Shown piece after piece: positions 14,586 through 23,523 of a DNA stretch of 64,000 nucleotides; within the stretch, counting starts at the first letter, position 1, and each line of letters opens with the position of its first letter. Under the pieces are notes generated by a model. The model saw nothing but the letters and a program-made list of their open reading frames with translations, made no database searches and was not told where the DNA came from. The stretch is from Roseinatronobacter sp052379845. Lineage in GTDB: Bacteria > Pseudomonadota > Alphaproteobacteria > Rhodobacterales > Rhodobacteraceae. The stretch lies in assembly GCA_052379845.1 (NCBI GenBank), contig JBQTCF010000009.1. One strand, 5' to 3'. Both the position numbers and the translations under genes were made by a program.

Positions 14586-15038
14586 ATGGCCAAGAAGGTT
14601 ATAGGGCAGCTGAAGCTGCAAATTCCGGCGGGCAAAGCGAACCCGTCACCGCCCGTAGGCCCTGCATTGGGCCAGCGCGGCCTGAACATCATGATGTTCA
14701 CCAAGGAATTCAACGCCCGCACAGCGGAACTTGAACCCGGCGCGCCGATTCCCACACTGATTACCTATTATCAGGACAAATCCTTCACGCTGGAACTGAA
14801 GACGCCACCTGCGTCATGGTATCTGAAGAAGGCAGCGGGCCTGAAGCCCGTGGGCAAGCGCAACCGCGCCAAAGGGTCAGAAGCACCGGGCCGCGTTGTC
14901 GCGGGCAGTGTGACCACCAAACAGATTCGTGAAATCGCAGAAGCGAAGATGAAAGACCTGAACGCCAACAGCATTGAAGGCGCAATGGAAATCATCGCCG
15001 GTTCCGCGAAGTCGATCGGTATCGAGGTGAAAGGGTAA
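14586..15038 (+). CDS. rplK: 50S ribosomal protein L11
   Basis: A 150-residue L11 with the characteristic start MAKKVIGQLKLQIPAGKANP, the PPVGPALGQRGLNIM hinge and the C-terminal rRNA-binding domain with KTPPASWYLKKAAG. It forms the GTPase-associated centre with 23S rRNA. AAAGGAGAGG lies seven bases before the ATG. Three bases separate its stop from the rplA start. Confidence 0.97.
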   Translation: MAKKVIGQLKLQIPAGKANPSPPVGPALGQRGLNIMMFTKEFNARTAELEPGAPIPTLITYYQDKSFTLELKTPPASWYLKKAAGLKPVGKRNRAKGSEAPGRVVAGSVTTKQIREIAEAKMKDLNANSIEGAMEIIAGSAKSIGIEVKG

Positions 15039-15041
15039 GTC

Positions 15042-15740
15042 ATGGCTAAACTAGCAAAACGCGTTAAGGCCGCCCGTGAAGCCTTTGTCGGAAAAGAGAA
15101 CCTGACCGTTGAAGATGCAGTCGCACTGATCAAGGCGAATGCAACAGCGAAATTCGATGAAACCATCGAAGTGGCGATGAACCTGGGTGTTGACCCGCGC
15201 CATGCCGACCAGATGGTGCGCGGCGTTGTGACCCTGCCCAACGGCACCGGCAAAACCGTTCGCGTGGCCGTGTTCGCACGCGGCCCCAAAGCCGATGAAG
15301 CCAAAGCCGCCGGTGCAGATATTGTCGGCGCAGAGGACCTGATGGAAACCATCCAGTCCGGCAAGATCGAATTCGACCGTTGCATCGCAACCCCTGACAT
15401 GATGCCCATCGTGGGCCGTCTGGGTAAGATCCTTGGTCCGCGCAACCTGATGCCGAACCCCAAAGTGGGCACGGTTACCATGGATGTGGCGCAGGCGGTG
15501 GAAAGCGCGAAGGGTGGTCAGGTCCAGTTCAAAGCGGAGAAAGCCGGGATCATCCATGCGGGTGTTGGAAAAGTGTCCTTTGATGACGCGAAGCTGGCCG
15601 AGAATATCCGGGCCTTTGTAGATGCTGTTGCCAAGGCAAAACCAACAGGTGCCAAAGGCGCGTATCTGCGCAAAGTGTCGCTGAGCTCCACCATGGGGCA
15701 GGGCGTGTCGGTTGACGTGACCAGCGCGACACAAGGCTGA
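15042..15740 (+). CDS. rplA: 50S ribosomal protein L1
   Basis: A 232-residue L1 with the signature segment GKILGPRNLMPNPKVGTV and the two-domain layout of the family. It forms the L1 stalk that moves E-site tRNA, and typically represses its own rplKA mRNA. It is the last gene of this run; the following terminator and the minus-strand moaE show that rplJL is not directly downstream here. Confidence 0.97.
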   Translation: MAKLAKRVKAAREAFVGKENLTVEDAVALIKANATAKFDETIEVAMNLGVDPRHADQMVRGVVTLPNGTGKTVRVAVFARGPKADEAKAAGADIVGAEDLMETIQSGKIEFDRCIATPDMMPIVGRLGKILGPRNLMPNPKVGTVTMDVAQAVESAKGGQVQFKAEKAGIIHAGVGKVSFDDAKLAENIRAFVDAVAKAKPTGAKGAYLRKVSLSSTMGQGVSVDVTSATQG

Positions 15741-15760
15741 AACACTCGAATTTATTGAAA

Positions 15761-15787
15761 AAGGGCGGCTTTGGGCCGCCCTTTTTG
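15761..15787 (+). terminator. Terminator after rplA
   Basis: AAGGGCGGC (15761-15769) pairs with GCCGCCCTT (15775-15783) across a TTTGG-type loop, followed by TTT. A strong GC stem 20 bases after the rplA stop. Confidence 0.88.
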
Positions 15788-15944
15788 CATGCGTTTGGGT
15801 GGGGGGAGTGTGTGTCGCTAGCATTGGCGCGATACGCGCTAGCGCGTGCCCGCGTTTATTCGCATTCACGCGACCCACTCTAATCTTATGGTGTCGCATG
15901 TCATGTTGCGCAAAACTGGTTCCCACTTTTGCGCGACACGCGCC

Positions 15945-16024
15945 AAGGGATAAAAGTTTGAGGGGCGTTGCCCCTCTTGGGCCTGTGGCCCAATTCACCC
16001 CAGAGTATTTATGGGCAAGATGAA
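15945..16024. repeat. Intergenic repeat of the Rhodobacteraceae type
   Basis: Two small hairpins, GAGGGGC-gtt-GCCCCTC and TTGGGCC-tgt-GGCCCAA, followed by TTCACCCCAGAGTATTTAT and GGGCAAGATGAAA. From memory this composite sequence recurs between genes in Rhodobacteraceae genomes. The rest of the 285-base gap (15741-16025), including an imperfect CGCTAGC palindrome around 15816-15844, shows no gene. Confidence 0.5.
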
Positions 16025-16025
16025 A

Positions 16026-16469
16026 TCACCATCTGCTTAGGGCAGCTTCGTCTGCGTCTTTCGCCGCAACCCAATCTGCGCCCTGATCAGTGATTTCCTT
16101 TTTCCAGAACGGGGCGCGCGATTTCAGGTAATCCATCAGGAAATCGGCTGCGGCAAAGGCGTCTGCCCGGTGGCGCGAGGCGGTGGCGACCATCATGATA
16201 CGTTCGCCCGGGCGCAGCGCCCCGTAGCGATGGATGACAAGGCCCTCTGTGAGGTTCCAGCGGTCCTGGGCGGTTTGTGCGATCCTGGCAATCGCGCGTT
16301 CGGTCATGCCTGGGTAATGTTCAATTTCCATCCTGTGCAGGATGCCTGTGTCCGGGGCGCGCACGATCCCGCAAAATGTCACGACGGCGCCGGTATCCTG
16401 TCGGCCAGTGGCGAAGTGGCGGCATTCATCGCCAAAATCGAAATCATCTTGCTGCACGCGAATTTGCAT
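16026..16469 (-). CDS. moaE: Molybdopterin synthase catalytic subunit MoaE
   Basis: A 147-residue MoaE. Family features are GAVVTFCGIVR, the HYPGMTERAI segment, VIHRYGALRPGER and the late lysine motif FWKKEI. With MoaD it converts cyclic pyranopterin monophosphate to molybdopterin by inserting two sulfurs. It is last in a minus-strand set pgsA-moaD-moaE, with four bases between moaD and moaE, so stoichiometric coexpression is likely. Confidence 0.93.
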   Translation of the reverse strand: MQIRVQQDDFDFGDECRHFATGRQDTGAVVTFCGIVRAPDTGILHRMEIEHYPGMTERAIARIAQTAQDRWNLTEGLVIHRYGALRPGERIMMVATASRHRADAFAAADFLMDYLKSRAPFWKKEITDQGADWVAAKDADEAALSRW

Positions 16470-16473
16470 TGCC

Positions 16474-16725
16474 TTAGCCCCCTGTCATGGGCGGAAAGAA
16501 GGCCACTTCGCGGGCGCCGGCAAGGGGGGTGTCCATGTCGCACAGATCCTGATCCACGGCCACGCGCACGGCGTCAATGTCGGAGAAGGCCAGCGCATAG
16601 CGGTCTTCGCGGGCGCGCAATTCATCGATGAGTGCTGCGACGGTTTCGGCCTGTGTTTCAACGGTCTCTCTGGGGTGGCCAATACGTTCGCGCAGCCATG
16701 CGAAATACAGAATTTCAAGTGTCAT
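16474..16725 (-). CDS. moaD: Molybdopterin synthase sulfur carrier MoaD
   Basis: An 83-residue ubiquitin-like protein ending in the diagnostic Gly-Gly (FFPPMTGG). The C-terminal glycine is adenylated by a MoeB-type enzyme and thiocarboxylated, then donates sulfur through MoaE. The start at 16725 overlaps the pgsA stop (ATGA). A MoeB-like gene lies at 20706-21770. Confidence 0.93.
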   Translation of the reverse strand: MTLEILYFAWLRERIGHPRETVETQAETVAALIDELRAREDRYALAFSDIDAVRVAVDQDLCDMDTPLAGAREVAFFPPMTGG

Positions 16726-17429
16726 GCTGTGTCGTCCTTCAGAAATGGAAGCGCCTTGCGCAGATAGTCCCAGCCCGTGATCAGTGTCAGAACCGCCGCA
16801 ACCCAGATTAGCGCCAGCCCCAATTGCCAGACCAGATTGCCGCTGAAATTGGCCAGATCGACGACATTCAGCCCATCTGTGCCGATATCGGACAAGGTGG
16901 CGATCAGGGCGCTGTTCTGGCGCGCAAGGGCACTTTCGCGCACAAATTCCAGCCCCATGGCCAGAAACAGAATGGCGATTGCGGTCATTTGTGCGGTGGT
17001 TTTCCATTTCGCAAGGCGCGTGACCTTCAACAGCCCTGCAGAACTGCCCAGAAATTCGCGCAGGCCGGAAACGAACACTTCCCGAAACAGGATCGCGGTT
17101 GCAGGCAGGATCAGCCACGCATCCATGCCCGAATACCCGGTGATGACCAGCAGTGCTATAACCACCATGGCCTTGTCGGCAATCGGGTCCAGCATGGCGC
17201 CAATGCGGCTTTCTTGTTGCCATGCGCGCGCAAGATAGCCGTCAAAGAAATCAGTTATTGCGGCAAGCGAAAACAAGGCCAATGCAAACCAGTCAGCCCA
17301 GGGGCGATGAAAATACAAGAACATGACTGCCACGCCCGGCGCGGCCAGCAGGCGTAGAACAGTCAGAATATTCGGAAGGTTCCAAGGCATGCGCGCGGGT
17401 CCAGACGTAGGCGGGCTTTCACTACTCAT
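16722..17429 (-). CDS. pgsA: CDP-diacylglycerol-glycerol-3-phosphate phosphatidyltransferase
   Basis: A 235-residue membrane enzyme that makes phosphatidylglycerol phosphate, the first committed step to phosphatidylglycerol and cardiolipin. The CDP-alcohol phosphotransferase motif is complete (DGYLAR, then GAMLDPIADK), with NLPNILTVLRLLA at the N-terminus and several hydrophobic helices. I use the MSSES start at 17429; the MPWNLPN start further in is also plausible. Confidence 0.92.
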   Translation of the reverse strand: MSSESPPTSGPARMPWNLPNILTVLRLLAAPGVAVMFLYFHRPWADWFALALFSLAAITDFFDGYLARAWQQESRIGAMLDPIADKAMVVIALLVITGYSGMDAWLILPATAILFREVFVSGLREFLGSSAGLLKVTRLAKWKTTAQMTAIAILFLAMGLEFVRESALARQNSALIATLSDIGTDGLNVVDLANFSGNLVWQLGLALIWVAAVLTLITGWDYLRKALPFLKDDTA

Positions 17430-17608
17430 CTGTTGTATCCTGAAAGCTGGGGGCGGGAAATGCAAGACGCACTTGGCGTTCATCGCAGGCAGTAGCAGCT
17501 GTGCCATTGGGGTTGTGGGTGAAATATTGCATGGTTTTTTTGTCCTTCAACACCCCTAAAACCGGTTGCGCGCATCAACTTGTGCAACCGTATCACTTCG
17601 GGACAGGG

Positions 17609-18586
17609 CTATATATAGGCAGCGCCCAGTTTGCCTGCCAGCCATTGTGCGATCAGATGATGGGCAATCGCGCCCTTTCTGGCGGGAATAAGGGTCGTAT
17701 CCTCGCCCGACCAGGCGCGCAGGACCTGTTCGCGCGTGACCCAGCGCGCGTCCTCCAGTTCATCATCAAGGGTGATGGCGCGTGTGGTGGCGCGCGCCAC
17801 GGATCCCAGCATCAGCGAGGCGGGGAACGGCCAGGGTTGGGAGGCGACATAGCGAATATCGGTGGTCTGGATGCCGGTTTCTTCATGGACTTCGCGCCGG
17901 ACCGCGTTTTCCAGCGTCTCTCCGGGTTCCACAAACCCCGCAAGGGCGGAATACATGCCTTCTGGCCATCCCGGAGAGCGACCAAGAAGCAGATCATTTC
18001 CATGTGTCACCAGCATGATCACCACAGGGTCGGTGCGGGGAAAATGCTTGGCGCCGCAGGCGGGGCAATGGCGTTCCCACCCGGCCTGTGCGACCTGACT
18101 GGCCTGCCCGCAAGACGCGCAAAACCCGTGGCTGCGGTGCCAGTTGAACGTGGCGCGCGCAGTTGCCGCCAAGGCGGCGTCCGGGGCTGTCAGATGGGCC
18201 ATGCTTTGGCGCAATTCCCCGAAGAACAGCCCTGTTTCGGTGCCGGGGTAATGCTGGATGGTGGTGTCCAGAAACATGGCCATCGCGCTGCGGTCAAGGG
18301 CGTCGGGTTCCCAAGTGGAAATATCGGCGGCAAACAGCGGCACATCGTGATGCAGGCCAAGAAACAGATAGGGGGTCGGGGCGTGTTTCAGAACATCCGC
18401 CTCTGCGCTGACCCATCCCAGTTCCGTGGCCGGACCTGCACTGCGCAACTGGGGCTTGCCGCGCCACACAGGCAGGATGCGCGCGTGACCTGTGGACAGG
18501 AACTGCGCCAGCATGTCGGGGGCGCCGCGCAATTCGGCGGCGCGGCTGTCCCAATGTCCGCGAAACGCCATAAGGGCAGTGGTCAT
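17609..18586 (-). CDS. nudC: NAD-capped RNA hydrolase / NADH pyrophosphatase NudC
   Basis: A 325-residue Nudix enzyme. It has a zinc ribbon (CASCG...CPACG), the Nudix box GFVEPGETLENAVRREVHEETG and the NADH-specific SQPWPFPASLM motif just after it. It removes nicotinamide mononucleotide from NAD-capped RNA and hydrolyses NADH. The start MTTALMAF at 18586 is preferred to an extension 17 codons upstream. It is divergent from the CpdB-like gene. Confidence 0.93.
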   Translation of the reverse strand: MTTALMAFRGHWDSRAAELRGAPDMLAQFLSTGHARILPVWRGKPQLRSAGPATELGWVSAEADVLKHAPTPYLFLGLHHDVPLFAADISTWEPDALDRSAMAMFLDTTIQHYPGTETGLFFGELRQSMAHLTAPDAALAATARATFNWHRSHGFCASCGQASQVAQAGWERHCPACGAKHFPRTDPVVIMLVTHGNDLLLGRSPGWPEGMYSALAGFVEPGETLENAVRREVHEETGIQTTDIRYVASQPWPFPASLMLGSVARATTRAITLDDELEDARWVTREQVLRAWSGEDTTLIPARKGAIAHHLIAQWLAGKLGAAYI

Positions 18587-18772
18587 CGTTTTCTCCTGTG
18601 TTTGTTTGCCTGTCGCAGCTTTGCGAAGGTGGAACAAGCGGTTTACATCCCGTGAAACAACCTATAGTTGTGAGTTCAATTTGACGCGCGTTAAGTGAAG
18701 TTGATCGATGTCATATTATGAGCACAAAACTGTCCGTATTCTTTCCTAAATGCCACGATAGTCAGAGCCGGA

Positions 18773-20731
18773 ATGGGACGTAACGAAAAGCAGGGTGTCA
18801 TGGGGCAGGAACGGTGGCAATTCGCGCCAATCACCGAAGTGAGCAGCACGGTCGATTTGCGGATCATGGAAACAACTGATCTGCATGTTCATCTGCATCC
18901 CTATGATTATTATGCGGATTGTCCCAACCCTGATCTGGGTTTGGTGCGTTTGTCGGAACTGGTTGACCAAGCGCGGACAGAAGTGCCCAATTGCCTGCTG
19001 TTTGACAATGGCGATTTTCTGCAAGGAACCCCGGTGGGTGATTTTTTCGCCTATGATCGCGGGTTGAAGGACGGGGATCTGCACCCCGTCATGGCCGCGA
19101 TGAATGCCATGCGCTATGATGCGATTACGCTTGGCAACCATGAATTCAACTATGGGTTGGATTTTCTGATGAAATCCCTGGCGCAGGCGGAATTTCCGGT
19201 TGTGTCCGCCAATATTGCCAAAACCCTTGGGGCTGGGCCGCGCAATGACCTGTGTCTGGTCAAGCCCTACAAGCTGATACGCCGCAAGCTGGTCGACCGT
19301 GCCGGGCTGGCGCATGATATTTGCGTGGGGGTCATTGGTGTGGCGCCGCCGCAGATTACCATCTGGGAACGGCTGAATTTGCACAACCGTATCCAGATGC
19401 GCGACATGGTGACCTCGGCGGCGGCATGGGTGCCCGAAATGCGCGAGGCGGGCGCCGATCTGGTGGTGATGCTGGCCCATACGGGCATTGGCCCGTTGCG
19501 CCATACCGACGGGATGGAAAACGCCGCCATTCCGCTGGCGCGTATTGACGGGGTGGACCTGCTGCTGACCGGGCACAGCCATCAGGTTTTCCCGTCCCGT
19601 ATTTTTGCCGACATTCCCGGTGTCGATATTGAAAAAGGCACAATAAGCGGAAAACCCACTGTTATGGCAGGTTTTTTCGGGTCACATCTGGGGGTGATCG
19701 ACCTGCGCATGGTCCGTGAGGGGGGGCGCTGGCGGGTCATCGGATCACGCGTTGAAAACCGCGCCTTGCGCGATGCCTCCATGATGTTTATGCGCCCCGA
19801 TCGCGGACCGCGCACCCAACCCATGCGCAGCCCCAAAGTGCGAAAGATCGTCGCGCGCGCACATGACATGGTGCTGGAGAATATTCGCCAGCCCATTGGG
19901 CGCACCACGGCCCCCATCAACAGTTTTTTCGTGTTTCTGGGCCAAAGTGCGTCCACGGCGCTGGTGGCGGATGCGCAGCGCGCCTTTGTCGCCAGACGGC
20001 TTGCAGATGGCCCGTTTGCCGGTTTGCCGGTGCTGTCCTCGGTTTCCCCGTCCAAGGCGGGGGGGCTTGGCGGGCCGCGCAATTACACCAATGTTGCGGC
20101 AGGGCCGTTAACGGTGCGGTCACTTGCAGACCTTTACACTTATCCCAACAGGATTGCCGCGCTGAAGCTGACAGGCGCGCAGATTGGCTGTTGGCTGGAA
20201 CGTAGCGCATCTTGCTTCAACCAACTGCATGACGGGCTGGAGGATGAGATGCTGCTGAACCCCGCCCATCCTGCCTATAACTTCGAAATCATCTATGGGC
20301 TGGAATATGACATTGACCTGACCCGCCCTGCACGGTTCGAAGGGGACGGCACCCCCATTGACCTGCGTAACACACGGGTGCGCAACCTGCGCTGGAACGG
20401 CCAGCCCATTGTGCCCGACGCAGAATTCATTTTGTGCACCAACAGTTTCCGCGCCCATGGCGCGGGGGGGTTTGCGGGTGCCGCGCCCGAGAATGTGGTG
20501 TTTGAGGACCCCGCCATCACACGCGACATTCTGCGCGAATATGTCCGCACCAAGGCCCATCTGGACATTGACCCCCAAGGCCCGTTTCGTTTGCAGTTTC
20601 GCACTGGAAAATCCGCCATCCTGCGCACCGGACCTGCCGCCTTCAACCATATGGACGCCATCAGCGCCTTTGAACCTGAAATTATGGGGGTCGACAAAAA
20701 AGGGTTTATGCGTGTCCGGGTTCAGCTGTAG
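18773..20731 (+). CDS. cpdB: 2',3'-cyclic-nucleotide 2'-phosphodiesterase/3'-nucleotidase-like
   Basis: A 652-residue two-domain metallophosphoesterase. Metal ligands are visible in TTDLHVHL, DNGDFLQG, LGNHEFN, AHTGIG and TGHSHQVF, and the C-terminal 5'-nucleotidase domain contains TNSFRAHGAGGF. E. coli CpdB is a periplasmic scavenger of nucleotides and begins with a signal peptide; here no hydrophobic leader precedes the catalytic domain at any candidate ATG, so the product may be cytoplasmic or exported another way. Its last 26 bases overlap the convergent moeB-like gene. Confidence 0.85.
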   Translation: MGRNEKQGVMGQERWQFAPITEVSSTVDLRIMETTDLHVHLHPYDYYADCPNPDLGLVRLSELVDQARTEVPNCLLFDNGDFLQGTPVGDFFAYDRGLKDGDLHPVMAAMNAMRYDAITLGNHEFNYGLDFLMKSLAQAEFPVVSANIAKTLGAGPRNDLCLVKPYKLIRRKLVDRAGLAHDICVGVIGVAPPQITIWERLNLHNRIQMRDMVTSAAAWVPEMREAGADLVVMLAHTGIGPLRHTDGMENAAIPLARIDGVDLLLTGHSHQVFPSRIFADIPGVDIEKGTISGKPTVMAGFFGSHLGVIDLRMVREGGRWRVIGSRVENRALRDASMMFMRPDRGPRTQPMRSPKVRKIVARAHDMVLENIRQPIGRTTAPINSFFVFLGQSASTALVADAQRAFVARRLADGPFAGLPVLSSVSPSKAGGLGGPRNYTNVAAGPLTVRSLADLYTYPNRIAALKLTGAQIGCWLERSASCFNQLHDGLEDEMLLNPAHPAYNFEIIYGLEYDIDLTRPARFEGDGTPIDLRNTRVRNLRWNGQPIVPDAEFILCTNSFRAHGAGGFAGAAPENVVFEDPAITRDILREYVRTKAHLDIDPQGPFRLQFRTGKSAILRTGPAAFNHMDAISAFEPEIMGVDKKGFMRVRVQL

Positions 20732-21770
20732 CGCCCCCGCCGCAACAGGCGCAGTCCTTGCGGGCGGCAATGCGCATCAGGCGGGTATCGGCATATAATC
20801 CGTCATAGATCAGCAACCGCCCTTGCAGGGTTTGCCCCGCGCCGGTCAGGTGTTTGACAGCTTCCAGCGCCATCATGGTGCCCAAAATGCCGGGCAAGGG
20901 CGAGACAACGCCCGCTTCCGCACAGGCGGGCGCAAGTCCCGCTGCGGGCCGGTTGGGGAAAACGCATTCGTAACACGGCCCCCCGGATGCAGGGTGATAC
21001 AGGCTGATCTGCCCCTCCCATTGGGTGATGGCTGCCGAAATCAGCGGCGTGCCCGTCACCACAGCGGCGCGGTTGGCCAGATAGCGGGTGTTGAAATTGT
21101 CGGTTCCATCAAGGATCAGGTCATATTCGGCAAACAGGTCTTGCGCGATCGTGTCATCCAGCCGCCGCTTATAGGGGCGCACTGTGATAAACGGGTTCAG
21201 CGCTTGCATGGCGGCCTGTGCCGAAAACACCTTCGGGGTGTCGATCATGTCATCGCGGTGGATGACTTGACGCTGCAGGTTGGACCCGTCCACGGTGTCA
21301 TCGTCAATCACGCCGATTGTGCCAATGCCGGACGCGGCCAGATACAGCAGCGCAGGCGACCCCAGCCCCCCCGCACCGATGACCAGCACGCGCGCGTCCT
21401 TCAGCTTCTTCTGGCCGGTGCCGCCGATTTCGCGCAACACAATGTGACGGGCATAGCGGTTCAGCTCCGCCTCTCGGAACGGGGTGTTTGACGGCGCGGT
21501 GGCGGGCGTGGTGTCTGTGGCGCGGCGGCGCAACCGCCCAAGACCCGCGCCATAGACCAGCGCCAGCGCCCCCAGACCGCCCAGCACCAGCCACGGTTGC
21601 ACGCTGCCCCCCGTGGCAGCGCGCAAGGCGGCCGTCGGGGGCAGCACAAGCTGCGCGATCACCACCGCAACGTAAAGCAAGCCGATCATCCACAGCCTTG
21701 CGCGCACAGGCGCTTTCATCACCCATCCCACTGCCCAAAGCGTGGCCATAAGAAATAGCACCAGTCCCAT
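20706..21770 (-). CDS. moeB: MoeB/ThiF-family adenylyltransferase with membrane anchor
   Basis: A 354-residue E1-like enzyme. Residues about 1-80 contain two or three hydrophobic helices, followed by the ATP-binding GAGGLGSPALLYLAASG, DGTDNFNTRYLAN, zinc cysteines in CYEC and CACC, and a CAEAGVV loop. It should adenylate the C-terminal glycine of MoaD or a ThiS-type carrier; family members cannot be told apart safely. The membrane segment is atypical for E. coli MoeB, and there is no rhodanese domain. Confidence 0.85.
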   Translation of the reverse strand: MGLVLFLMATLWAVGWVMKAPVRARLWMIGLLYVAVVIAQLVLPPTAALRAATGGSVQPWLVLGGLGALALVYGAGLGRLRRRATDTTPATAPSNTPFREAELNRYARHIVLREIGGTGQKKLKDARVLVIGAGGLGSPALLYLAASGIGTIGVIDDDTVDGSNLQRQVIHRDDMIDTPKVFSAQAAMQALNPFITVRPYKRRLDDTIAQDLFAEYDLILDGTDNFNTRYLANRAAVVTGTPLISAAITQWEGQISLYHPASGGPCYECVFPNRPAAGLAPACAEAGVVSPLPGILGTMMALEAVKHLTGAGQTLQGRLLIYDGLYADTRLMRIAARKDCACCGGGATAEPGHA

Positions 21771-21793
21771 TTACGCCCCTTGCCTGTCGGGTT

Positions 21794-22261
21794 TTACGCG
21801 GTCCCTGTTGATCCGAACCCGCCTTCTGCGCGATCTGTGGCATCCAGTTGGTCTGTCAAGGCAATGCGCGCCTGCACCACCGGCGCAATGACGATCTGGG
21901 CAATGCGCATACCATGTTCGATTGTGAATGCCTCTGACCCCAGATTGATCATGATCACCCCGATGGGCCCGCGATAGTCGCTGTCTATCGTTCCCGGCGC
22001 ATTGACCAGCGCCAGCCCATGCTTCAGCGCCAGCCCCGACCGCGCGCGAATTTGCAATTCAAAGCCCGTTGGCACCGCACAGGCCAGCCCCGTGGGAACC
22101 AGTGCGCGCGCCATGGGCTTCAGCGTCACCCCTGCAGCACGCAGCGATGGGGGGAAATTGGCGCGGATATCCGCCCCCGCCGCCCCGGCTGTGGCATATT
22201 CGGGCAGGGCTATGGTGGTGTCGCTGTCGGGCAGGTGCCGGAAACTCAGGGTCAGGGTCAT
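21794..22261 (-). CDS. dut: dUTP diphosphatase
   Basis: A 155-residue trimeric dUTPase. Motifs are AGADIRA, RSGLALKHGL, NAPGTIDSDYRG, MRIAQIVIAPV and the C-terminal GGFGSTG lid. It hydrolyses dUTP to dUMP to keep uracil out of DNA. The start overlaps the coaBC stop (ATGA), so the two form an operon. Confidence 0.96.
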   Translation of the reverse strand: MTLTLSFRHLPDSDTTIALPEYATAGAAGADIRANFPPSLRAAGVTLKPMARALVPTGLACAVPTGFELQIRARSGLALKHGLALVNAPGTIDSDYRGPIGVIMINLGSEAFTIEHGMRIAQIVIAPVVQARIALTDQLDATDRAEGGFGSTGTA

Positions 22262-23448
22262 GTCAGGGCCTTTGCAATGCGGTCTGCCAGTTGGCGCGCG
22301 ACGTCGGTTTTGGGCATGCGGGGCCAGTCCTCGACCCCGTGCGCAGTCACCAGATGCACCGAATTTTCCGCGCCCCCCATGATACCCGTGCCGGGCGACA
22401 CGTCATTGGCCACAATCCAGTCGCAGCCCTTGCGCGCGCGTTTGGTGGTGGCATTGGCCACCACGTTTTCGGTTTCGGCGGCGAATCCAACAACCAGATT
22501 CGGGCGCAGGTCATGGAATGACACGGTTTTCAGAATGTCGGGATTTTCAGAAAACCTAATTTCTGGCGTGCCTTGTGCGGTTTTCTTCATCTTTTGCATG
22601 AAGGTGTTTTCCGCCCGCCAATCTGCCACTGCTGCTGCCATGACCGCGGCATCCACAGGCAAGGCCGTCTGGACCGCCTGCAGCATTTCGCGCGCCGATT
22701 CTACCGCGACCACCTGAACGCCGGGGGGGGGCGGCACGCTGGCCGGGCCGGTGACAAACACCACATCCGCCCCCAGATCGCGCAGGGCGGCGGCGATGGC
22801 CGTGCCTTGCGCCCCCGAAGACCGGTTGGCGATGTAGCGCACAGGGTCAATGGGTTCATGCGTGGGACCTGATGTGACCAGCACGCGTTTTCCCGCCAAG
22901 GGTTTGGGCGCAAATCCGGCCGCGATGGCGTCCATAATGGCACCCGGTTCGGCCATGCGCCCCGGCCCGAATTCGCCACAGGCCATATCGCCGCTGTCCG
23001 GCCCCACAACGCCCACCCCGTCGGCGCGCAATTGCGCCAGATTGCGCCGGGTTGCCGCATGGTCCCACATGCGCAGATTCATCGCAGGCGCAATCAGAAC
23101 CGGCTTGTCAGTCGCCAGCAACAGCGTTGTGGCCAGATCATCGGCATGACCGCCCGCCATTTTGGCCATCATATCAGCAGTGGCCGGGGCCACGACCAGC
23201 AGATCAGCGGCGCGCGACAGCTGGATATGCCCCATTTCAGTTTCATCCTTCAGGTCGAACAGGTCCTGATACACCCGTTCCCCTGCAAGCGCCGCAACGG
23301 ACAGGGGCGTGACAAATTCCGCGCCTGCCCGTGTCAGAACCGGCGTGACATGCGCGCCTGCGCGGCGCAGCTTGCGGATAAGGTCCAGCGATTTGTAAGC
23401 GGCAATCCCGCCGCCAATAATCAGGGTCACATGTTTACCCGCCAGCAT
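22258..23448 (-). CDS. coaBC: Bifunctional phosphopantothenoylcysteine decarboxylase/synthetase
   Basis: A 396-residue CoaBC. The flavin-binding decarboxylase half starts KHVTLIIGGGIAAYKSLDLIR and includes PAMNLRMW; the synthetase half starts KRVLVTSGPTHEPIDPVRYI and includes KGCDWIVAND. It makes 4'-phosphopantetheine from phosphopantothenate, cysteine and CTP for coenzyme A. The start at 23448 matches the family; the upstream ATG adds an unrelated 12 residues. Confidence 0.95.
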   Translation of the reverse strand: MLAGKHVTLIIGGGIAAYKSLDLIRKLRRAGAHVTPVLTRAGAEFVTPLSVAALAGERVYQDLFDLKDETEMGHIQLSRAADLLVVAPATADMMAKMAGGHADDLATTLLLATDKPVLIAPAMNLRMWDHAATRRNLAQLRADGVGVVGPDSGDMACGEFGPGRMAEPGAIMDAIAAGFAPKPLAGKRVLVTSGPTHEPIDPVRYIANRSSGAQGTAIAAALRDLGADVVFVTGPASVPPPPGVQVVAVESAREMLQAVQTALPVDAAVMAAAVADWRAENTFMQKMKKTAQGTPEIRFSENPDILKTVSFHDLRPNLVVGFAAETENVVANATTKRARKGCDWIVANDVSPGTGIMGGAENSVHLVTAHGVEDWPRMPKTDVARQLADRIAKALT

Positions 23449-23523
23449 TTTCGCCTCCGCCTTGCGATACCGGTGCATTTGCACCAGTCCTACGCGGTTG
23501 TTCCCGGAAGCAAAAGCCCCTTG

